Under the pieces are notes generated by a model. The model was not told the origin of the DNA and ran no database searches. It saw nothing but the letters and a program-made list of their open reading frames with translations. This document shows, in pieces, positions 1 to 8,630 of a stretch of 64,000 nt of DNA; position 1 is the first letter of the stretch; the number at the start of each line of letters is the position of its first letter. Position numbers and translations under genes: made by a program. This DNA is from Magicicada septendecula (lineage: Eukaryota; Arthropoda; Insecta; Hemiptera; Cicadidae). Where the stretch lies: positions 691,848,268-691,912,267 of the forward strand of contig CM068367.1 in NCBI GenBank assembly GCA_034769895.1. Direction: 5' to 3'.

Positions 1-309
1 TGTTCTTGAACAATTAGTAAATCTTTTAACAAACAAATCTAACATAAGAAACTTATGGGTATGCAAAACCCCTTAAACACATAATTATAAAACAATATCC
101 TGTGGGTATACATAAGACTCTAAATAACTAATTCTACCATAATATATCATGGGTATTATAACATCGCCAAATTCAGATCATATTTGATATCTATAAGTAT
201 GTAAGAAATGCTAAGAAATACTATATTTTAATAAATAAATAATAAAGAGAATAAAAATAGTAAATGTAATTAAGAAAGAAGGAGGAAGAATAGTAAACCA
301 AAGGTGATT
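1..309. other. AT-rich sequence without recognisable gene
   Basis: This stretch is AT-rich, with short A and T runs and no open frame that resembles a protein. It probably belongs to the same old dispersed repeat that becomes recognisable from about position 310, but I could not align it convincingly with the right-hand copy. Confidence 0.4.
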
Positions 310-869
310 ATTAATTAAAATTACAAACTAGACTGACAGACAAATGACTTTGACACAACCCCAGAGATTGGCCAGATATAACCAAAATAAAGTGAAACAA
401 GATGGAAGTGAAAGAGAAGGAAAATGAAATTAAAAATGGAACAAACCAACTATAAAGAAAATAAAGTGAACCAAGGTGATAAAACACAGACAAATAATGT
501 AGAATAGGGAAGGGGGAGATGATACCATCAAATATCATAAAGGAAACGAAACCGGTGAATAACCAATATAAAAAAGAAATATTAGTATTGTCTAAGTGAC
601 AAATGTAATTCATAATTAATAAAACACTGTTAAATAAAAATACACTAACCCACGAATTAGTAGTATATGTAAGTAAGAAATCTAGAAAAAGACATGAACT
701 TATTAGATATAAATAAAATTTGTAAAGATAGTGAGATGGTGAGAAATATAATGAAAGTAACTAAGTGACAAAGAAAAATAATAATAGGGATTACCCACCA
801 ATAAACGCTTAAAATAAAAAGTCTAAAAAGTGATAATAGTGAAAGTGTAAATACCCCAAAATAATGAGT
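310..869 (+). repeat. Diverged AT-rich dispersed repeat, left copy, part 1
   Basis: Ordered blocks here recur at 63000-64000 in the same orientation. One is ACAAATGACTTTGACACAAC near 340, against ACAAATGACTATGACCCAAC near 63046. Another is GAAAGTGTAAATACCCCAAA near 841, against a close match near 63460. Both copies also carry 'AAAGAAAATAAA(G/A)TGA' runs. No coding capacity is evident. The hAT element at 878-5426 interrupts this copy, and homology resumes after 5434. The repeat class is unknown; a decayed non-coding retroelement part is one possibility. Confidence 0.6.
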
Positions 870-877
870 GTATCAGT
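870..877. repeat. 8-bp target-site duplication of hAT element, left
   Basis: The octamer GTATCAGT stands directly left of the hAT terminus and is repeated exactly at 5427-5434. Eight-base duplications are the rule for hAT transposition, and a perfect pair indicates a comparatively recent insertion. Confidence 0.93.
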
Positions 878-1284
878 CAGGGGCGGACCGTGGGTAAATG
901 GCGCCCTGTGCGAAGCATGGTTCCGGCGCCCCAACACGTACCGAGCAACCGGTGGGAGGGGGGTTAGAAAACAGAGGGTCCCGGGGTGTCTTGAGATTTT
1001 ATAAGTACTGGGTGCTTTATAAACAAAGGTAAAATGAAGGATCGTGCCTTGGTGTTCATTCAACTGTGAGGAAATAGTTTTTTAACTATAACATCAACAA
1101 AAGTATTAAAAGTTTTCTATTTTGCTCATAACACCTGTCAAGTTGTAAATAATACATCCACTGGAATAAAAGAGATGTCAAGGAAAATTTAAAAATTCAT
1201 CTCAAATGAAAATTTTATACATTTATTTTTACACAAAATTTGATTGCATATAATTTGAGATTTCATTGTTTGACCTTATTAATA

Positions 1285-3582
1285 TTAAAAAAAAACTCTC
1301 CGAGCTTTGGTTTCAGAAAAGTCTTTGATTAATTCATCTATTTTAATGTTTTGCAACACATCAATCTCGATTGATACTAGGGCCAGTCCAACCAGCCGCT
1401 CTTGGCTCATGGTAGATCTTAAATAATTTTTGATTAATTTAAGCTTTGAAAAGCTTCTTTCTCCAGATGCGACAGTAACTGGTAGAGTAAGACCAATTCT
1501 TAAGGCTACACAAAGATTGGGAAAGTTTTCACATAAGGAAGAAGATGTTAAATAATTTAAAATATCCATGAGATCTTTAAGAGGACGGCCTTTGGTCTTG
1601 ATCGACGTAAGAATAAGGAGTTCTTGGAATAACTGGTTTCCGTCTATATCAGAGTGACTTCCATCTGTTAATGCGATTTGAAGTTCAGCACACTTTTTCT
1701 TAAGGTCTTTTTTTTTCTCCTCTTGTTGGATTTCGTCATAGTCAAAAGCATTATACATAAATCCAAAGAGATTTTGGTGATGTCGGAGTTGTTCAAACCT
1801 TTCCTGCAATGAAGAAGTTTCTCTGTCAAGTACATAAAAATAAAAGTCTCTCTTAAAGGCGATCTTTGGATCAGTAGTTGGTTCGTCTGAAGACTCGTAA
1901 TCAAACTGCTTTTTTTTCCTTCTTGGGCGAAGTTGTTCCTCTTTTTCAAACGTTGGCTCAATTTCTAGAGTTTCAGCCACTTCCCTCGCATCAACAAGTG
2001 TTTCCTCAAATCCTTTGTCAGTTCTCAGTTTGATGAAGTATTCCGTGATTTGGCCGATAAGCTCAATGGCTTTTGTAATGTCCAATTCTTTTCTCTGCAA
2101 AAGTTTACTCACCAAGTTTACACGAAACAAAATTGTGTGCCATGTCAAAAGACTACAGATAAACTCGTAGTTTTTTAGTTTTTTGGCCAAGCTAAGAGCT
2201 GCATTCTTCCTGAAAGCATCAGTTCTCGTATCGGCAGATATGTCCAATAGAGCGTCATACACTTCACCAGCTTGGTACCTAAGAGGACTTACATCATCGA
2301 TTCTGCTTTCCCAGCGAGTTTCACTAAGTGGTTTCAAAGTCAATGACGATACATAGTTTTGCAAAACAGTCCACCTGTGAGTTGACGCAGAAAAAAACTT
2401 GTAGAGCTCTTGAACTGTCCCAAAGAAGTTCACAGCATCAATGCAAGATAGTGCGGCATCATTTACTACAAGATTTAGGGTGTGAGCACTGCAGGGTACG
2501 AAAAAAGCTCGAGGATTCACATCTAGAATTCTCTTTTGCACTCCTGCATGCTTACCCTTCACGTTCGCACCATTGTCATAGCCTTGACCTCGCATATCAT
2601 TCAAAGGCAGATCAAGGGCTTCCAGCTGTTTTAAAAGAGTGTCGGTCAATGCCTCACCTGTAGAGCAGTCTATGGGAATGAATCCCAAGAAACTTTCTTT
2701 GATTGTTGGGATGCTTTCAGGTCCACAATATACATATCTTACAGTCAAGGTAAGTTGCTCTGTATGACTCACATCAGGTGTACAATCCAAAATAATTGAA
2801 TAGTATTTAGAATCTTTAATTTCTTTCAAAAAGAGCTGTTTTATTTTCAAGCCAAGAAGGTTAATTATTTCATTCTGAATTCCTTTTCCAAGATAACTCA
2901 CAAAAACTTCTTTGGAATTTATACGCCGCAAATGTTCAGCTGTTACGGAATCAAACTTGCTTATAAACTCCATGATTTTCAAGAAATTTCCATTGTTTCT
3001 ATCATACAAAGCGTCAGATTTTCCACGAAATGCAAGGTTTTGTGAGGCTAAAAATTCTACCATAAGCACAATTCTTTTAAGAACTTCTCTCCATCGTTCT
3101 GCTTCACTTTCAATCATTTTTTGATTTTCTCTGTCAATTGTTTTATGTGTTCTTATTCTCTTATTGCACTCATCCCAATCCTGGAAAGCTCTCATGTGTC
3201 TAGGGGATGTTTCGTGTTCAGACAAAACACGAGCTAGATGCCTCCAGTCACAATTTCCCACTTCTGAGTTCAGTGTTGTTATTTGTTTAGATTGAGAAAA
3301 AAGTCGACAACAAAAACAAAATACCACATTCTTTTTGACAGAGTAAATCAACCAAGGGCGGTGAATAAGTTCGCCATTGTTAAGCTGCCTGCGGTAATGA
3401 ACGGTGCAAAACCTACGATTTTCAGAGTTAAGAGGAAAGTCTATTTGCGTAACTTGCCCAGGACCACGCTGTACGAGGAGTTGGCGGATGTTATCAGTGA
3501 TGAAAGCTGGCCACTCTCCGGGGTCGTGTGAGACGGAGTCGTCAAGTACGCCTTCATTTTCATCACCAGCGTCTCCAATATC
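1285..3582 (-). CDS. hAT transposase, exon 3 (catalytic and dimerisation regions)
   Basis: This last exon encodes 765 residues plus TAA and joins in phase 0 to exon 2; the acceptor reads CTTTTTCAG|GAT. The N-terminal part has a TTF/ZMYM-type zinc finger with the Cys cluster CFCC and a following W...L..HE..PRH region. The central part resembles DUF4371 and the hAT RNase-H fold: ILDCTPD and YDNGANVKG supply candidate catalytic aspartates, and TRWESR is the conserved W/E region. The C-terminus, around VTVASGERSFSKLK, is the hAT dimerisation domain. With exons 1 and 2 the protein is about 888 residues. Proteins of this type are often named 'zinc finger MYM-type protein 1-like'. It cuts and pastes its own element in the nucleus. 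No nonsense or frameshift change is visible. Confidence 0.92.
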   Translation of the reverse strand, partial: DIGDAGDENEGVLDDSVSHDPGEWPAFITDNIRQLLVQRGPGQVTQIDFPLNSENRRFCTVHYRRQLNNGELIHRPWLIYSVKKNVVFCFCCRLFSQSKQITTLNSEVGNCDWRHLARVLSEHETSPRHMRAFQDWDECNKRIRTHKTIDRENQKMIESEAERWREVLKRIVLMVEFLASQNLAFRGKSDALYDRNNGNFLKIMEFISKFDSVTAEHLRRINSKEVFVSYLGKGIQNEIINLLGLKIKQLFLKEIKDSKYYSIILDCTPDVSHTEQLTLTVRYVYCGPESIPTIKESFLGFIPIDCSTGEALTDTLLKQLEALDLPLNDMRGQGYDNGANVKGKHAGVQKRILDVNPRAFFVPCSAHTLNLVVNDAALSCIDAVNFFGTVQELYKFFSASTHRWTVLQNYVSSLTLKPLSETRWESRIDDVSPLRYQAGEVYDALLDISADTRTDAFRKNAALSLAKKLKNYEFICSLLTWHTILFRVNLVSKLLQRKELDITKAIELIGQITEYFIKLRTDKGFEETLVDAREVAETLEIEPTFEKEEQLRPRRKKKQFDYESSDEPTTDPKIAFKRDFYFYVLDRETSSLQERFEQLRHHQNLFGFMYNAFDYDEIQQEEKKKDLKKKCAELQIALTDGSHSDIDGNQLFQELLILTSIKTKGRPLKDLMDILNYLTSSSLCENFPNLCVALRIGLTLPVTVASGERSFSKLKLIKNYLRSTMSQERLVGLALVSIEIDVLQNIKIDELIKDFSETKARRVFF

Positions 3583-3995
3583 CTGAAAAAGCGATACCAA
3601 TATTAATTATATTAATATTATATTAATATAATTATATTAATAATATTAATTAAATGAGCGAAACGAGGTATTGCTTCATTTGGGATCAGTCATCTTGCAT
3701 TTCGTCTGTCTGAATCTGATTATACTGATTTATAGTTAGATATATTAAGCATTTTGAAAACATTTATGATAAAACATGTGTGTAACTTGCTCAATGAATT
3801 GATATTTTAGTGTTAAATTCCATTGAAAGTGGTTACAATTAAAAATAAAAATACATGCAGAGACATACGTCTACTGTTCAGTGTTCAGTAGTTTTTAGTA
3901 GTTACTTCTGTTATATTTAATTTAGGATTCATTTCTTAAAAGAACAGAAATTGTTTTTCGGCTGGTCCAAATAAATATAAATAATGCATACAAAC

Positions 3996-4169
3996 CTCTA
4001 AATTCTTTGCTGGACTTATCGTCGGTGAAGGTGGTAAAATGCCTTGAAGCAGCTCTGGCTGTTGTCCATGCTCAAAGGATAATTTGGTTTCATCCTCAGT
4101 GGCAATTAAATCGTTTTCGGGATTATCATCTTGACCGCAATCTTTTTCATATTCTGTTGCCAAGAGATT
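3996..4169 (-). CDS. hAT transposase, exon 2
   Basis: This 174-nt phase-0 exon lies between an acceptor TTTTTTTACAG|AAT and a donor TTAGAG|GTTTGT. It encodes an acidic, low-complexity linker of 58 residues (NLLATEYEKDCG... to ...SPAKNLE). Its frame joins exon 1 and exon 3 without a stop. It lies immediately upstream of the zinc-finger region, where such proteins usually have a poorly conserved N-terminus. Confidence 0.8.
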
Positions 4170-4833
4170 CTGTAAAAAAAAATATATATATTTTTTAATT
4201 TTAGCTTGTATTTTTTTGTTGTCTTATGTGGAAAAAATAATATACACTCTTAAGGTATTAAAACTTTTAATTAATGGATATGCATGAAGGATTTTTTCAC
4301 AGTTCTAAAGTATCGCTCGATTATAGTACAGGTAGTCCTCTGTTTTCGTACAATTCGCTATTTCGTACATTTTTTGTAGCATTTTTTTTTTTTTTTTTAA
4401 TTAATCCATAATTTGATGGAATTCGAATTTGAAACACGTCGCCAAATATTACGCAAAACACGACACCTTGCTTAGTTAATAATTTAATTTCACGTAAATA
4501 AATGTCAAAACAGGCCCTACAGGAAAGGCGGAAGTAGCTAATTTGTAGTTCCAAGTAAAGAGTCTCCACTGCTTTTAGTCAACAATCCCTTTACCCCCTC
4601 TTCTTCTCATTGCTCATTCTTGTTTCAGTTTTGTGTTAAAAGTTAAACCATCAGTTTCAATTTGCAATTTGCAAGACCCCACTTCAAACCTCTCACCATA
4701 CTTCCTTTTTCATGGAAGTAATAATATTAATAACAACAATATTACAATATTACAATCCACAGCACAAAGTTAGTATTGTAATTTGCTAAACAGCGTATAC
4801 AATTAAAGGTACTAAAATGATATTCTCTCTTAC

Positions 4834-5028
4834 CTGCAATCCAAGTTCATCATTTTGAGATTGTAATCCAAGCACGTCATCATCTGAGGGTCCAGCTCCA
4901 GCATCAGCTGATCCAGAGGCACTACGGAAAAATTTGCTTAATGCTTTAGCCTGCTGTTGGTCTTGTTTTTCAATATCAGCCTTTCTTTTTCTATAAAAAT
5001 TACCCGAAGGCTTTTTTTTTGTCGACAT
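4834..5028 (-). CDS. hAT transposase, exon 1 with start codon
   Basis: The ATG at 5028 opens a 65-residue exon beginning MSTKKKPSGNFYRKRKAD, and the exon ends at a good donor (GATTGCAG|GTAAGA). 'Basic start, K-K-x-S-G, then an acidic Ser/Asp segment' is the usual N-terminus of ZMYM1-like hAT proteins and favours this start. Phase 0 at the donor matches exon 2. A GC-rich palindrome lies about 80 bp upstream. Confidence 0.82.
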
Positions 5029-5106
5029 GTTAATAATTATTGGAACTTACAGGAATGGGTCTATTTCTCATATCAGTCAATCGATACCCACCCCACCACT
5101 CAGGGC

Positions 5107-5132
5107 AGCGGAGTGGGGCGCCCCACTCCGCT
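5107..5132. promoter_or_regulatory. 26-bp perfect palindrome upstream of hAT transposase
   Basis: The sequence centred on GTGGGGCGCCCCAC is a perfect inverted repeat of 13 bp per arm without a spacer. It lies between the right terminus of the element and the transposase ATG. hAT transposases bind short subterminal motifs, so a binding site or core promoter element is possible, but the function is inferred only. Confidence 0.4.
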
Positions 5133-5426
5133 TCGCAGAAACTATGCAGCTATTTTTAAATATAGACTCGCTGTCGCTCCGCTTCCGGCGGGATTGGCGA
5201 CCGGCCGGCTCGGATTCTCGGAAGTATACGCCGCGCCCCCCACCACCAACACTTTTAGTTTCCTGCCGCCTCGTGCACTTTTGTTGTTATAATATATCGA
5301 ATCTTTGACAAAAGAATAATTTTCTATTATTCTCCTTATTTTCCAATTACAAGTACCACAATATATTTCCATCGCCATGGCGCCCTGTGCGGTGGCACAG
5401 GTCGCACATGCCAAGATCCGCCCCTG

Positions 5427-5434
5427 GTATCAGT
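5427..5434. repeat. 8-bp target-site duplication of hAT element, right
   Basis: GTATCAGT, identical to 870-877. Confidence 0.93.
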
Positions 5435-6900
5435 GATAAACACCAATTAATTAAATGTGAAAGTGATGGGTGAAAAAAGATATTGTAAATGATAGTATGA
5501 TTAAAAAGATAGTAATAGATAAGAAAACACTTAATAAATCAATGATGAAACAATAAATGATTTAAGAGTGAGCTTATAAAAATTATATAGTTAAGGGTAA
5601 TTAGAAATAGTATTTAGAGTAGAGATAGATAAAGGATACGATGTTATTCAGGGGAGAAAGCCCATGTAAGATAAACAGTTTGTGTTAACACGGAATGGAG
5701 AAAAGGATTAGTAAAGATTTAAGAAATTAAGAATGTAATTAATAAACACCCTATGTTATAAGGGAAAATAAATTAAGTAAGTTTGAAGGAAGTGATGATG
5801 TTTCTCACGCAAAATAATAGTAAAAGAATGAAATGTATGTTAAACCAACAGTAACTAATAACTTGTAAAGAATTTTTCATTTTAATTTTATGGATAGGAT
5901 ATGGCTGAAGGAAGCTTACAGTCCATAGGCCTAGTTGTTATATTTTAGGTATTAAGATATAGAAAATAATCTTGACACATAATCAGAACACAAACAAATT
6001 CAAGACACAACAACCACTAAACGAATCAATTATAACAACAGAACAAAACACTTTGTAATAAAATGAAATATAATTAGAATATGATAAGTAAAAATAATCA
6101 ATGGCTACTTAGGCCTAGGAAATGTATAACTGTCAATAACAAATAATTGCAAATTGTATAAAAACAACCAGGAAATTAATAAATTCAAGGTGAGTAAATA
6201 GCCGAGAATAATTTGTAAATCAGTTTAAAGGAAAAATATTAGAATAAGAACTTAATTTAAAGGAGAAATGTAAATACCAAATATTAACATAAATGTACAA
6301 ACATTGATATTTCATAAAACCATACATTACGTGGTACCAAATTAATCTTTGAAAGGAAATAATAACAGTGGTGATAATATTTAATATGTAGGGAAGATGA
6401 CAGAAGAATATAATCAATAAGAAGATATACAGCTAGTATGAATAAAAATTCAAATTTGATAACAATGATCATAAATCAGAATTAACCAATCAGGATTAAT
6501 TGGTTACTATGACAACAGTCGTTTGGTTACTAATTTACCGTTAGATGTCTTTACTCATAATATGACGCTCTTGTTGAATAGACGCCAGTTCTTGAACGAT
6601 CAAAATTATTAATTAAAACATCAAAATATCAAACGAAATTACTAGCAAGTGATCACCAAGGAAGCAGACGATGGCTGAAACCATTTAACTGATGTCGAAG
6701 CCGAATTAAAGAAAAAAGAAAATAATATATTGCCGATTAACTTGAAAAAGATGCCCGAAGCCCCGAACAATTGAAAATTAAGTATGATTGCAGCCTAATT
6801 CATTATTACCAGATCAACTGAGTTCATCCAGTCTACTGAAGTGTTAAGTATCTATTAAATTACCCAAATTTCCGAATAAACTCACGTTAATTATTTCTCA
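5435..6900 (+). repeat. Diverged AT-rich dispersed repeat, left copy, part 2
   Basis: This continues the repeat after the hAT insertion. GGATATGGCTGAAGGAAGC near 5897 pairs with GGAATATGGCTGAAAAAAG near 63822. A block with TTATTCAGGGGAGAAAGCCC near 5644 pairs with TATTCAGGGTAAAAATCCC near 63592. Homology cannot be followed past about 6000 because the right copy leaves the window. The remaining sequence to 6900 is AT-rich, contains no gene I recognise, and is assigned here only by continuity. Confidence 0.5.
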
Positions 6901-7770
6901 CTAAAAGCTGAACCCTCACTAAACTGCACATAATTACTTTCAAAGATTAAATTAAAAAACTAAGACACTGAAAATTTATCAACTGGCAAGGTTAACCTGT
7001 CATTAGTTAGCGATATTTTGTAACACTTTTACTACACTCCAATAAACCAATTATAACTACACAGTATATTATTTAAGTTTAACTGATGTAAGGGTGTGTA
7101 TTTTTATTGTTGTAATCATTAATAATCCTTTTAACGTAATCTCAAGAATCCAATACGATCGAACAAAAATAATTTTGTGTACAATTCTAACAGACGCCAT
7201 TACTGAATGTCTGTTGTTAAGTTCAGAGATCGATTTGTTAAACCCCAGAGATGTGTCTCATATAATCTACCGGTGCAAATGTATTACAAAAGAAAACATA
7301 ATTTGTATTAACTGAATAATTAATCGTTAACCAAAAATAAATAAGTACTGAGTGTAACCACTGTGTTATAATTTCATTAGGAGGTGGATAAAAATTTGTG
7401 TACATTTTAGCAGATAGGTAGTATTGACGACAAGCGATCGCACAGCCAACGCAACGAACTACTGGCCGATCCAGACGCCCAAGGCGAGGCGGGAACAAAT
7501 TGAATTCTTCACACCGCCTGAGCTGCGCTTGTCATAACAGGTAAGAACATTGAGACCTGGTTATTCGTACGTTTGCAACGGACAAAATCTGCATAAGTTA
7601 CGTTCTAAAGCGACGACGGATAGAGAAGACACATTACACCTATTATACTTATACACGTTTAAGATTAGATGGACGTTCGTTACGATTACAAATAGACGCA
7701 TCCAACGTGTGGCATTATAACACGGCAGCCACAAACGACTATTACAGTATACAAAAACCCTCTACGATTG
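6901..7770. other. Intergenic, nothing recognised
   Basis: This is moderately AT-rich sequence with short frames only. No inverted-repeat ends, splice-supported exons or known protein motifs were seen. Confidence 0.4.
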
Positions 7771-7971
7771 ATATGTATCGCCACAATACATAGACAGAAA
7801 TGGTTTGATCATGTAGAATATATGGACCCATCACAAATATCACACATAAGTGCAAAATATATGCCTAAACATAGAATAAGTCTGGGAGCCAATGAAAAGA
7901 TGAGATCAGTTGTAACAACGGACAATGTAATAGGCTTTAAGCCTTATACTTGCAAAGAAGAAGAATCTTAA
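7771..7971 (+). pseudogene. Possible non-LTR retrotransposon ORF2 C-terminal remnant
   Basis: The frame reads RQKWFDHVEYMDPSQ followed by ISAKYMPKHRISLG and ends GFKPYTCKEEES. It resembles the conserved tail of LINE reverse-transcriptase proteins (R-L-x-W-x-G-H-V-x-R-M-D..., then a K/R-R-x-x-G-R-P region). No reverse-transcriptase core is present upstream, so this would be a truncated 3' end fragment. The resemblance is short and the call is tentative. Confidence 0.35.
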
Positions 7972-8485
7972 TATTATAAATGTACATTCATCAGTAGTAT
8001 CACAACAAGCAACAGACTTACTACTTTCCTCCTTATCCTGTTTAATATGAGTTAGTCATGATGTCCATTTCAATATTACTTCCCACTTTCATTCCCCTTT
8101 TTATGGGGTCTTCCTGTCCTTTGTATTTAAATATATTCAAGACCACGCCTGAATTCGTTCACTTCATATTTGCACATTTCCCCTTGTCTTCACTCTGTTC
8201 TATCATATTGTTTATAAAGCACAACTTTTTTAGTTCTGCTATGCTTTGTTTTTCTTTCTTTATGCTATTTCCGACTCTTCATACAAATTTCGTTTTCACT
8301 CTCTACCTTCTCATTCCATTTTCTATCAGAAAATATAAAGTGGGATTGTTCTGTTACTTCTTGTAAAATTTTCTAGTTTCAAGCACAGTTATCAACGTTA
8401 TAGATAACATCAACCCCACATAACTAAATGCATATGTTCTACTGGTAGGGCACACATTACTTCATTTAATTAAAAACATTGCATT
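7972..8485. other. T-rich spacer before the Penelope array, nothing recognised
   Basis: The open frame at 8058-8366 is hydrophobic because the DNA is T-rich. It has no recognisable domain and I do not treat it as a gene. Confidence 0.4.
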
Positions 8486-8494
8486 AGTGGTTAT

Positions 8495-8546
8495 AATAAC
8501 AAACAGAAATAACACTGTTGCATACTACTATAAACAAAAACTCCTA
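8495..8546 (+). repeat. Left arm of inverted repeat flanking the Penelope array
   Basis: AATAACACTGTTGCATACTA with its flanks is the reverse complement of TAGTGGTATGCAACAGTGTT near 17791, with roughly 45 bp of imperfect match. The array sits between the two arms, so it inserted in the loop of a pre-existing hairpin, perhaps a small MITE. The AAAAACTCCTA at 8536-8546 is the target duplication. Confidence 0.75.
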
Positions 8547-8630
8547 TAGTTGTCTTGATTATTCATCTCTTCTTTCACAGCACTACACTTAACTAAAAAT
8601 GAACTTTTTTCATGTGAAAAACTTACTATT

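Larger units (their letters stand above)
878..5426 (-). mobile_element. Complete hAT DNA transposon (ZMYM1/TTF-finger type), 4.55 kb
   Basis: The element starts CAGGGGCGGACC and ends GATCCGCCCCTG, so its termini are short inverted repeats. The subterminal blocks also share GGCGCCCTGTGCG in inverted orientation. Perfect 8-bp duplications (GTATCAGT) flank it. Inside is a three-exon minus-strand transposase with consistent splice phases and no stop codon. It is inserted in the old AT-rich repeat, whose homology to the right end of the window continues on both sides. The structure is compatible with an element that was active recently. Confidence 0.93.

Noticed and set aside
8058-8366. 102-codon hydrophobic plus-strand frame
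   Set aside because: T-rich DNA with no domain or family resemblance.
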